Assembly (NCBI RefSeq): GCF_900112265.1
Contig: NZ_FOLO01000031.1
Coordinates: 1-62,833, forward strand
Direction: 5' to 3'
Source of the DNA: Pseudoalteromonas denitrificans DSM 6059
GTDB taxonomy: Bacteria; Pseudomonadota; Gammaproteobacteria; Enterobacterales; Alteromonadaceae
Length of the DNA stretch: 62,833 nucleotides
The position numbers and the translations under genes are program-made. The notes below the pieces were generated by a model. That model did no database searches and was not told the DNA's origin. It saw nothing but the letters and a program-made list of their open reading frames with translations. Of the stretch, positions 1 to 8,145 are shown one piece after another; position 1 is the first letter of the stretch, and each line of letters begins with the position of its first letter.

Positions 1-127
1 AGCTATTTGACTGTGCTAACGCTCTACCGATAGAAGTTAAACTCAGTCTTGCGCCATGTTTAACTGCATCAACAGCTTCCATTAATGACTGTTTAATTCG
101 TTTATCAAATTTAATTGGATCTATCAT
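1..127 (-). mobile_element. IS4-family-like transposase, 5' end only (cut by window edge)
   Basis: The minus strand from an ATG at 127 reads open to the left edge for 42 codons, beginning MIDPIKFDKRIKQSLMEAVD and continuing into ARLSLTSIGRALAQSN. That segment resembles the N-terminus of IS4-family DDE transposases, where a short helical region precedes the catalytic core. The catalytic part lies outside the window, so intactness cannot be judged. The element end should lie between 127 and about 235, before the repeat array, but I could not define an inverted repeat without the other end. The family assignment comes from recall of related transposase N-termini, not a search. Confidence 0.6.
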
Positions 128-241
128 ATTTAGTGTGGATAATGTCATTTGATGTCTGTATCTGTTAGGTTTGTTTTTTGGCGAAAGTATATTTAACAGA
201 TCACAGGCATCACTTCAAAAATTTGTGGGGATCCTTAAGGC

Positions 242-455
242 TAAAGCCTCACCTACAATTCGATATCTGTTTTGTAGGTTGAGCTTTAGCTTAACTGGGT
301 TGTTTTCCACCTCTTAATCACTCTTAACCTTGTAAGTCTAAAGCCTCACCTACAGGTCGATACCTGTTTTGTAGATTGAGCTTTAGCTTAACTTGGTTGT
401 TTTCCTCCGATTAACCTTTTTTGATCTTCGTAAGACTAAAACCTCACCTGCGTTT
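242..455. repeat. Tandem array of about 2.2 copies of a 97-98 bp unit built on an imperfect palindrome
   Basis: Units start at 242, 339 and 437 with TAAAGCCTCACCTACA (the third is TAAAACCTCACCTG and is truncated). In the first two units the arm is followed about 15 bases later by its near-perfect reverse complement TGTAG(G/A)TTGAGCTTTA, so each unit can form a long hairpin. The flanks of the units are also alike (TTAACT(G/T)GGTTGTTTTCC). This looks like a REP or miniature-element cluster in the gap between the IS remnant and coaBC. It contains no coding sequence that I can support. Confidence 0.75.
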
Positions 456-553
456 AACTGTTATTTTAATATAAATAAATGACACTCTTTTTAAGCTATG
501 CCCTAACATGTTATCTTATGCCCTATATTTATTGCTCTAAATGAAGCCAGCTC

Positions 554-1783
554 ATGAGTCATACAAACAAAAAAATATTATTAGCTATTTCAGGTGGGAT
601 TGCTGCTTACAAATGCCCTGAATTAGTAAGACGTTTGAAAGAACGCGACATGGAAGTAAAAGTAGTGATGACTCAATCAGCACAATCATTTGTAACTCCC
701 TTGTCCTTACAAGCAGTTTCAGGAGAGCCAGTTTCTGACTCTTTATTAGATCCCTCAGCAGAAGCTGCTATGGGGCATATTGAATTCGCAAAATGGGCTG
801 ATTTAATTTTAGTGGCTCCTGCCACCGCTAATATCATAGCCAAAATGACCCATGGCATTGCCGATGACTTGTTAACAACACTTTTATTAGCAACTCCCGC
901 ACAAGTGGCTATCGCCCCCGCAATGAATCAACAAATGTATGCTCACGCAGCAACACAAGCTAATTTAAATACTCTCAAAGAACGCGATATAAAAATCTGG
1001 GGACCAGCTAGTGGGGAACAAGCCTGTGGAGATTTAGGCTTAGGCAGAATGTTAGATCCATTAGACTTAGTTGATCAGTGTATTAAGTTTTTTGCATCTT
1101 CAAATTTAGACGAAAACAATACACTTTTACAAGGTAAAACAATTACAATCACAGCAGGACCCACTCAAGAAGCGTTGGATCCCGTTCGTTATATTAGCAA
1201 TCATAGCTCAGGGAAAATGGGATATGCATTGGCCATTGCAGCAAAGCAGCTTGGCGCAACAGTAAATATTATCAGTGGCCCAGTTAATTTATCTACGCCT
1301 GAAGATATAAACCGGATAAACGTTTCAAGTGCCAGAGAGATGCAGCAAGCAGCGTTAGAGCTTGCATCACAATCAGATATATTTATCGGTTGTGCTGCCG
1401 TAGCTGATTATCGTGCAGCAGATATCCAAACACAAAAAATAAAAAAACAAGGTGATGAAATCACCCTCACGTTAGTTAAAAATCCAGATGTAATTGCCTC
1501 TGTAGCCGATTTAACAAAAAACAGACCTTTTACCGTTGGTTTTGCTGCTGAAACACAAAATGTGGCGCAATATGCACAAGGTAAATTAAAAAATAAAAAT
1601 TTAAATATGATTTGCGCAAATGATGTTTCTCAACCGGGTTTAGGCTTCAATTCACACAGAAATGCTTTAACACTATATTGGTATGATAAATCAGGTAAAG
1701 ATATGCAATTAAACTTACCCGAAAATACTAAGCAAGCATTAGCTATCGAGATCATAAAAACAATTGCTAATGCTTGTTTTTAA
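554..1783 (+). CDS. coaBC: Bifunctional phosphopantothenoylcysteine decarboxylase / phosphopantothenate-cysteine ligase CoaBC
   Basis: This 409-residue protein joins cysteine to 4'-phosphopantothenate and then decarboxylates the product, two cytosolic steps of coenzyme A synthesis. The N-terminal flavoprotein half (about 1-180) opens with KILLAISGGIAAYKCPELVR and contains the APAMNQQMY substrate motif; the C-terminal CTP-dependent ligase half (about 190-409) has ITAGPTQEALDPVRYISNHS and the AAVADYR and KIKK motifs. Length matches the E. coli enzyme (about 406). It precedes slmA, as in many gammaproteobacteria, but the dut gene usually found between them is absent here. The ribosome-binding site is weak (GAAGCCAGCTC before the ATG). 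Confidence 0.95.
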   Translation: MSHTNKKILLAISGGIAAYKCPELVRRLKERDMEVKVVMTQSAQSFVTPLSLQAVSGEPVSDSLLDPSAEAAMGHIEFAKWADLILVAPATANIIAKMTHGIADDLLTTLLLATPAQVAIAPAMNQQMYAHAATQANLNTLKERDIKIWGPASGEQACGDLGLGRMLDPLDLVDQCIKFFASSNLDENNTLLQGKTITITAGPTQEALDPVRYISNHSSGKMGYALAIAAKQLGATVNIISGPVNLSTPEDINRINVSSAREMQQAALELASQSDIFIGCAAVADYRAADIQTQKIKKQGDEITLTLVKNPDVIASVADLTKNRPFTVGFAAETQNVAQYAQGKLKNKNLNMICANDVSQPGLGFNSHRNALTLYWYDKSGKDMQLNLPENTKQALAIEIIKTIANACF

Positions 1784-1880
1784 ACTGTGCGCACTCTATT
1801 ATGCAGAGCGCATACTTAGCATTAAATAATAAAATAAAAATTCAGTCCTAAAAATAAGAACAAGAAGTAAGGGATAATAA

Positions 1881-2468
1881 ATGCCTGCAAAAAAAAGTAG
1901 CAATAGAAAAGAGCAAATACTGCAATCATTAGCTCATATGCTAGAAACAAGCCCAGGTCAAAGGATCACAACGGCTAAACTCGCAGCTGAAGTGGGAGTT
2001 TCTGAAGCCGCGCTATATCGCCACTTTCCAAGCAAAGCCAGAATGTTTGAAGGCTTAATTGAATTTATTGAAGATACCTTGTTATCGCGTATTAATATCA
2101 TTTTAGATAATGAAAAAGATACAAAAAGCCGTATCTATAACATTTTATTATTACTATTAGGCTTTGCTGAAAAAAACCCAGGGATCACACGCATCCTAAC
2201 TGGTGATGCTCTACAAGGTGAACAAGAACGTTTGCGTTTACGAATACAAGGATTATTTGAAAAACTTGAAACGCAATTTAAACAAGTATTACGTGAGCGA
2301 AAATTACGTGAAGGTAGAACTTTTAATATGGATGAATCCCAATTAGCTAATTTATTCTTAGCTTTTGTTGAAGGTAAAATGAACCAGTTTGTACGTTCTG
2401 ACTTCAAACAAAAACCCAGCGTATCATTTGAAGCTCAATGGCCACAACTCGCTTTAGCTTGGCAATAA
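1881..2468 (+). CDS. slmA: Nucleoid occlusion factor SlmA (TetR family)
   Basis: SlmA binds chromosomal sites and blocks FtsZ ring assembly over the nucleoid. The 195 residues show a TetR-type helix-turn-helix (about 25-55, KLAAEVGVSEAALYRHFPSK) followed by the all-helical FtsZ-binding/dimer domain (FAEKNPGITRILTGDALQGE is characteristic of SlmA). Length agrees with the family (about 198). AAGTAAGGGATAATAA before the ATG holds a usable ribosome-binding site. The gene follows coaBC by 97 bp, a gap with a small stem-loop at about 1787-1812 without a T-run, so co-transcription is possible. Confidence 0.95.
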   Translation: MPAKKSSNRKEQILQSLAHMLETSPGQRITTAKLAAEVGVSEAALYRHFPSKARMFEGLIEFIEDTLLSRINIILDNEKDTKSRIYNILLLLLGFAEKNPGITRILTGDALQGEQERLRLRIQGLFEKLETQFKQVLRERKLREGRTFNMDESQLANLFLAFVEGKMNQFVRSDFKQKPSVSFEAQWPQLALAWQ

Positions 2469-2511
2469 CTCGTAAGTACCTACTTACACCCGTAACCCTT
2501 AATAATATGGG

Positions 2512-2540
2512 GTTTTAGCAAGCCAAATCTGAGTTATACT
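2512..2540 (+). promoter_or_regulatory. Predicted sigma-70 promoter for the downstream structured RNA
   Basis: A good extended -10 (TTATACT, hexamer TATACT at 2535-2540) lies six bases before the proposed RNA start at 2547. The -35 region around 2512-2517 is weak (GTTTTA). No ORF starts within 350 bp downstream, which favours a non-coding transcript. Confidence 0.4.
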
Positions 2541-2546
2541 CTAGGC

Positions 2547-2738
2547 GTGAAAGTGAAGATGTGGTTATTCCCCTTTAAACTTTCACAACAAAAAAAAATG
2601 ATTTTAATTGGGTTTGCCCTCTGGAAGCCTGAGGGAAAAATAGCTCAGCGTTACCTCTTTAACTAAGGGAGTAACCATTGGCTTCAAGTGATGCCTTGAT
2701 CTGATGACCTCCACAAGCTCTGAAATCCGCACTTTGAT
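2547..2738 (+). ncRNA. ssrS: Structured intergenic RNA candidate, possibly 6S RNA
   Basis: The segment is about 190 nt, close to 6S RNA length (about 184). Its ends pair: AAAGTG (2550-2555) with CACTTT (2730-2735), then TGTGG (2560-2564) with CCACA (2711-2715) across an internal loop. Inside are CCCT/AGGG and GTTA-CTC/GAG-TAAC hairpins. The 3' part, ACCTCTTTAACTAAGGGAG, resembles the ACCTTGAACCAAGGG segment of E. coli 6S as I remember it. 6S normally sits between zapA and the fau/ygfA gene, and neither is here, so the identification is tentative. Another structured RNA or a leader of the S9 peptidase gene is possible. Confidence 0.4.
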
Positions 2739-2901
2739 AGGCTGCAAGTATAAATGTAGGCACCTTTAATCAAAAAAATATCTTTACCTATTATATTCAT
2801 ATCATTTTTTTATCTATTCATCTTATTTAACTCGACCTTGCTTATTGAATGTTTACAATGAACCTACCTTTGAAACAAATCAGTAGTTCTAAGTTAAATT
2901 T

Positions 2902-5688
2902 ATGAAACAACTTTCCTCTTTAATAGCTGGTGCAATTATAATGGTTGCAACTTCAGCCTATGCACAAAAAGCACTGAAGTTTAATGATGTATTTGATTTT
3001 AAATATGCAAAATCACAACAGTTATCTGAAAATGGAAAGGTTTTGGCTTTTTCAGCTCAACCTTATCGCGGTAATGCTCAAGGCCATATTTATGATCTAA
3101 CAAATAATCACTTGCTAGCCCAAATCCCAATGGGCACAGAACCTGTTATCAATAAAAATGCTAACTGGGTTGCTTTTACGATTAAACCGAGTCTGTTGAA
3201 AATAGAAAGCGCATCAAAAAAAGAAAAGAAAGAGCTTAAAAACTCACTTACAATTATAAACACCGTAACAGCTGAAAAATTCGAATTTGAAAATGTAAAA
3301 GATTTCAAGTTATCAGATGATGGTAACTGGCTTGCCTATCGTTTAGATCAAAAGTCAGATAAAAAAACTCCTGACAATGAAAACAAAATAACAGATAAAA
3401 ACACGGAAAAAAAAGACAAGTCTAAATTAAAACCAGATAAAAAAGATAAACCGCTCAAATTAATTATTGTTAACTTAAAGACTCAAGAAACCCATCATCT
3501 AGACAATATTTTAAATTATGACATGAGTCATATCAGCGCTCAAATATTGGTGAGTGAAGTTTTTAAAAATGGTATAGAGAATCAAATTACTTTAGTTGAT
3601 TTAAATAGAAATATGACCTCGACTTCAATAATGAATGACCCCGGCATAGTTGTAAGCCAAATAAGCTGGCACCCAAAAAATGCCAGCGTTGCATTTAGCA
3701 CAGGTAATTACAGCAATGATGATAAACGTCGTCGAAAACATCACCTTCATATTTGGCATGATAAAAAAAGTAAATTAACTGAAGTTACAATACCTGAAAA
3801 AAATTGGTTTATAGGTAAAACGGCTAAAATAGACTGGTCAGAAAAAGGCGAACGGCTTTATTTTGAAACCCGTCCTAAACTTGATAAAAAAATAGATAAA
3901 AAGAAATATGAAACACCGGATGACTTAGTTAATTTTGAGACTATACGGGCACAAAAAGGTTTGAAAATTTGGCATAACAAAGATGTTCAAATAAAACCCA
4001 GAGAGCACATAACCTGGGATAAAGATAATAAAAATCGTCATTATCAAGCTGTTTATCATGTATCAAATAAGCAAAGTATTCAATTGGCAACGCCAGATAT
4101 GAATAATGTCAATTTACATAAAGAAAGGTTATCCCTACTTGGCCAATCAAATAATCAACACTTAGAAAAAATCATGTTTGATGGTTTTTTTGATGATTAT
4201 TATGCTGTTGATATACATACAGGTAAACGTAAAATAATCGTTAAAAATACTCGCTCAAAGCCAGTTTTATCTCCTAAAGGACGGTTTGCTGCCTATTTTA
4301 ATAAAGGACATGTTCAACTTAAGAACATGCAAACAGCTAAGCTATATAATCTAACCAAAGAAGTTAAAAGCAGCTTTAGTGATGACCAGCATGATTACCC
4401 CACAGAAGTGCTCGGTTATGGTTTTGCAGGTTGGATGACAGATGGAAGCGCCGTTTTAGTTTACGATAAATATGACATTTGGGCATTTAATACAACTTCA
4501 TTAAAAGCAAAACGATTAACTTACGGTAAAAAAAGCAATACCCGCTACCGTGTCATTAAACTTGATAAAAATACAGTGGGTTTCAAACAAGACAGTTCGA
4601 TATTTATTAAAGCAGTTAATCTTAAAGACAAACAAACTGAAATTTCAAAATTAAACTTAACTAATAATGCTTTAACCAAAGTATTAACCGGCAAAGCACG
4701 CTTTGATTTACTCAAAAAAGCAAAATATTCAAATAAAGTGCTATTTACACAACAAAGCTACCATCAATTTCCAGATATCTGGCAAACAGATATTAACTTT
4801 GAAAATAAAAAACAAATTACTCATTTAAATCCTCAAATGAAAGATTTTTCATGGGCACAAAAACCTGAGCTTATAAGCTATAAAGGTTGGGATGGTGAAG
4901 ATTTACAAGGAGTTTTAATTAAGCCTGAAGGCTATAAAAAAGGCGACAAACTGCCCGTTGTTATATATTTTTATCGTTATATGAGTCAGCGCATGTATGA
5001 CTTTCCAAAAATGACGTTAAATCATAGACCTAATTTTCCAATGTTTACATCAAATGGATACGCAATATTTTTACCCGATATACGCTTTGAATTAGGCTAT
5101 CCAGGTCGTTCATCAACCAAGACAATGATAAATGCAGCACAAAAACTCATAGATCTTGGTGTAGCTGATCCAAATAAAATTGGTTTACAAGGACATTCTT
5201 GGGCTGGTTACCAAAGTGCATTTATGATCACTCAAACAGATATGTTCAAAGCTGTTGTATCTGGCGCTCCTGTTTCAAATATGACCAGTGCTTATAGTGG
5301 CATTCGTTTAAAGTCAGGTTTAGCACGTCAATTTCAATATGAAACAGGTCAAAGCAGAATAGGTAAAACGTTATTTGAAGCTCCTGAGCTTTATATCGAA
5401 AATTCACCTGTATTTTTTGCAGATAAAGTAAAAACACCAATTATGATCATGTTTGGTGATAAAGATGATGCGGTACCATGGCAAGAAGGTGTGCAATATT
5501 ATTTAGCATTACGTAGGGCAGGTAAAGATGCGATATTTTTACAATATGAAGGTGAGCCACATCATTTAAAAAAATTCCCTAATCAGGTCGATTTTTCAAT
5601 CCGTATGATGGCATATTTTGATCATCACCTTAAAGGAAAACCAGCTCCTTTATGGATGCAAGAAGGCGAAGCTTTTATTGAAGAGTAA
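2902..5688 (+). CDS. Exported S9-family prolyl-oligopeptidase-like serine peptidase
   Basis: The 928-residue protein starts with a Sec signal peptide (SSLIAGAIIMVATSAYA, cleavage about residue 21), followed by a long beta-propeller-like region (about 30-650) and a C-terminal alpha/beta-hydrolase domain. The catalytic triad is visible: Ser766 in GHSWAGYQ, Asp855 in GDKDDAVPW and His887 or His888 in GEPHHL. Such enzymes cleave oligopeptides in the periplasm or outside the cell. A very lysine-rich, low-complexity insertion at about 150-190 is unusual and probably a surface loop in the propeller. The gene stands alone, ends at a bidirectional terminator and has no strong ribosome-binding site. 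Substrate is unknown. Confidence 0.85.
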   Translation: MKQLSSLIAGAIIMVATSAYAQKALKFNDVFDFKYAKSQQLSENGKVLAFSAQPYRGNAQGHIYDLTNNHLLAQIPMGTEPVINKNANWVAFTIKPSLLKIESASKKEKKELKNSLTIINTVTAEKFEFENVKDFKLSDDGNWLAYRLDQKSDKKTPDNENKITDKNTEKKDKSKLKPDKKDKPLKLIIVNLKTQETHHLDNILNYDMSHISAQILVSEVFKNGIENQITLVDLNRNMTSTSIMNDPGIVVSQISWHPKNASVAFSTGNYSNDDKRRRKHHLHIWHDKKSKLTEVTIPEKNWFIGKTAKIDWSEKGERLYFETRPKLDKKIDKKKYETPDDLVNFETIRAQKGLKIWHNKDVQIKPREHITWDKDNKNRHYQAVYHVSNKQSIQLATPDMNNVNLHKERLSLLGQSNNQHLEKIMFDGFFDDYYAVDIHTGKRKIIVKNTRSKPVLSPKGRFAAYFNKGHVQLKNMQTAKLYNLTKEVKSSFSDDQHDYPTEVLGYGFAGWMTDGSAVLVYDKYDIWAFNTTSLKAKRLTYGKKSNTRYRVIKLDKNTVGFKQDSSIFIKAVNLKDKQTEISKLNLTNNALTKVLTGKARFDLLKKAKYSNKVLFTQQSYHQFPDIWQTDINFENKKQITHLNPQMKDFSWAQKPELISYKGWDGEDLQGVLIKPEGYKKGDKLPVVIYFYRYMSQRMYDFPKMTLNHRPNFPMFTSNGYAIFLPDIRFELGYPGRSSTKTMINAAQKLIDLGVADPNKIGLQGHSWAGYQSAFMITQTDMFKAVVSGAPVSNMTSAYSGIRLKSGLARQFQYETGQSRIGKTLFEAPELYIENSPVFFADKVKTPIMIMFGDKDDAVPWQEGVQYYLALRRAGKDAIFLQYEGEPHHLKKFPNQVDFSIRMMAYFDHHLKGKPAPLWMQEGEAFIEE

Positions 5689-5726
5689 TTTGTTTCATTC
5701 TTAAAGCTACAGTTTTGTTAGTTATA

Positions 5727-5760
5727 AAAAAGCAGTGATTCTTAAATCACTGCTTTTTTA
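5727..5760. terminator. Bidirectional rho-independent terminator
   Basis: AGCAGTGATT, four-base loop CTTA, AATCACTGCT, flanked by A-run and T-run. It serves the S9 peptidase gene (plus) and ygiQ (minus), which converge here. Confidence 0.9.
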
Positions 5761-5778
5761 TTTTATTGAAAGTAATTT

Positions 5779-8013
5779 TTACTTACGCTTCTTATTATCC
5801 CCGACTCTCGGTTTTGTATTTGCGGTATTAAACTGGCTTGCACCTGTATGACGCGAAAGCGCTGGGCGCCCACCTCTTTTTGCCGCTAGCGATTTATTAT
5901 TTGGGAATTTCCCCGCCACTTTACCTGAACCTCTTTGTTCATCTCTAGACTCTGGTGGTACTAAATGTTGTGGGGCTTTGCCTATTAAGTTTGCCATACC
6001 CATTTTTCGTAAAGCTTCACGAATTATCGGCCAACCAGCAGGATCATGGTATCTTAATATTGCTTTATGTAGCCGACGTTGACGCGCCCCCTTAGGCACC
6101 GGTACATGATCTTTATTATTTTTTATATTACGAAGTGAATTCATCTCCGTATGATAAATAGTTGTCGCATTTGCCATAGGTGAGGGGTAAAAATTTTGCA
6201 CTTGATCAAGTTTAAAGTTTTGTGATTTTAACCAAATCGCTAAATTCACCATATCTTTATCAGTTGTGCCTGGATGTGCCGAAATAAAATAAGGAATTAA
6301 ATATTGTTTTTTCCCTGCTTCTTTTGAGTATTTATCAAATAGCGCTTTAAACTTATCATAAGTCCCCATACCCGGCTTCATCATACGAGATAACGGCCCT
6401 TCTTCAGTATGCTCTGGTGCAATTTTTAAATATCCACCAACATGATGTGATGCTAACTCTTTAATATAGCGCGGATCTTCAATTGCTAAATCATAACGAA
6501 CACCTGAAGCAATTAATATTTTTTTAATGCCTTTAACCTGACGGGCTTTTTTATATAAAGATATAGTAGGACTATGATCTGTATCCATGTGCTTACAAAT
6601 TTCAGGGAAAACACAAGATAGACGACGACAAGTGCTTTCAGCCTTTTCACTTTTACAGCCCAATTTATACATATTAGCGGTTGGACCACCTAAATCAGAA
6701 ATGACTCCAGTGAAACCAGGCACTTTATCTCTTATATTTTCAATTTCATTGATAATAGACTCTTCAGAACGGCTTTGGATCACGCGACCTTCATGCTCTG
6801 TAATTGAACAAAATGAACAGCCACCAAAACACCCTCGCATAATATTTACCGAGGTTTTTATCATATCAAATGCAGGTATTTTTTTATCGCCATAACTTGG
6901 GTGTGGAATACGTTGATAAGGTAAATCAAATACATGATCCATTTCAGCTGTTGCAAGTGGAATTGCAGGTGGATTTACCCAAACATGACGGTCACCATGG
7001 CGTTGAAATAACGCTCTTGCACAACCTGAATTAGTTTCTTGATGTAAAATACGAGAAGCATGAGCATATAAAGGTTTGTTAACACTTACTTGCTCAAAAG
7101 CAGGTAATTTAACGTAGGTATTTTCCCAAGGTTTTAACCTTTGCCCTTTAACCCTTACCGGTGCAGCTTGTACTGTGATAGGCTTTGCAGCATCACTGTC
7201 TAAATCAATACCTGCTTGTTTAAATTCAGATTTACTACAGCCAACATCATCTGCACCATACGGATTGGGAATAGGATCTATTTTGCCAATTTTATCAATG
7301 GCGGTTGAATCTGAACCTCGCCAACCATCTAAAGGTGTTTTACGAATAACAGCCGTTCCACGAACATTATGAATAGTGTCAACTGATTCGCCATTTGCAA
7401 TTCTGTGCGCTACCTCTACAAGAGGCCTCTCTGCATTACCATAAATAAGAATATCGGCTTTAGCATCAAAAATAACACTACGTCGTACTTTTTCAGACCA
7501 ATAATCAAAATGTGCAGTTCTGCGTAAACTTGCTTCTATGCCACCGATTACAACAGGTACATCCTTATAAGCTTCTTTACAACGTTGGCTATATACTAAT
7601 ACAGCACGATCTGGACGCTTTCCGCCTATATTATCTGGTGTATAAGCATCATCATGACGCATACGTTTTTCAGCGGTATAGCGATTGATCATCGAATCCA
7701 TATTTCCGCCAGTGACACCGTAAAATAAGTTAGGTTTACCTAAACTCATAAAAGCATCTTTGTTTTGCCAATCCGGTTGAGAAATAATACCAACCCGAAA
7801 GCCTTGCGCTTCAAGAACTCTACCAATCACAGCCATACCAAAACTGGGATGATCTATGTATGCATCACCCGTTACAACTATCACATCACAACTATCCCAA
7901 CCTAATGCATCCATTTCAGCACGAGTAGTAGGTAAAAAAGGCGCTGTATCGTAACATTCAGCCCAATATTTAGGGTAAGAAAACAGCTCGCGATGGGATG
8001 ATAACGTGATCAT
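5779..8013 (-). CDS. ygiQ: YgiQ-family radical SAM protein
   Basis: 744 residues, typical for the YgiQ family (UPF0313). A B12-binding-like N-terminal region is followed by the radical SAM core; the iron-sulfur cluster motif is C395-FGG-C399-SF-C402 in GCFGGCSFCSITEHEGR. The C-terminus is basic (GRPALSRHTG...RVGDNKKRK). The reaction is not established, so only membership in the radical SAM superfamily is firm. The start ATG at 8013 gives the family's usual N-terminus, which contains FLPTTRAEMDALGWDSCDVI. The gene is monocistronic, ending at the shared terminator. Confidence 0.9.
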   Translation of the reverse strand: MITLSSHRELFSYPKYWAECYDTAPFLPTTRAEMDALGWDSCDVIVVTGDAYIDHPSFGMAVIGRVLEAQGFRVGIISQPDWQNKDAFMSLGKPNLFYGVTGGNMDSMINRYTAEKRMRHDDAYTPDNIGGKRPDRAVLVYSQRCKEAYKDVPVVIGGIEASLRRTAHFDYWSEKVRRSVIFDAKADILIYGNAERPLVEVAHRIANGESVDTIHNVRGTAVIRKTPLDGWRGSDSTAIDKIGKIDPIPNPYGADDVGCSKSEFKQAGIDLDSDAAKPITVQAAPVRVKGQRLKPWENTYVKLPAFEQVSVNKPLYAHASRILHQETNSGCARALFQRHGDRHVWVNPPAIPLATAEMDHVFDLPYQRIPHPSYGDKKIPAFDMIKTSVNIMRGCFGGCSFCSITEHEGRVIQSRSEESIINEIENIRDKVPGFTGVISDLGGPTANMYKLGCKSEKAESTCRRLSCVFPEICKHMDTDHSPTISLYKKARQVKGIKKILIASGVRYDLAIEDPRYIKELASHHVGGYLKIAPEHTEEGPLSRMMKPGMGTYDKFKALFDKYSKEAGKKQYLIPYFISAHPGTTDKDMVNLAIWLKSQNFKLDQVQNFYPSPMANATTIYHTEMNSLRNIKNNKDHVPVPKGARQRRLHKAILRYHDPAGWPIIREALRKMGMANLIGKAPQHLVPPESRDEQRGSGKVAGKFPNNKSLAAKRGGRPALSRHTGASQFNTANTKPRVGDNKKRK

Positions 8014-8145
8014 GCAATAACTCAGATAAATGCAAAGGTTGCGGATTATACCTGAGTTTTACCTCAAGGTGAATTGATTAAAAAACAAACAGGAAAATCC
8101 AATTTAAAATTAAACACTCGAAAATGTAATGAAATTATCTTAAGG

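Noticed and set aside
1784..1812. Stem-loop between coaBC and slmA as a terminator
   Set aside because: TGCGC...GCGCA can pair, but no T-run follows on either strand.
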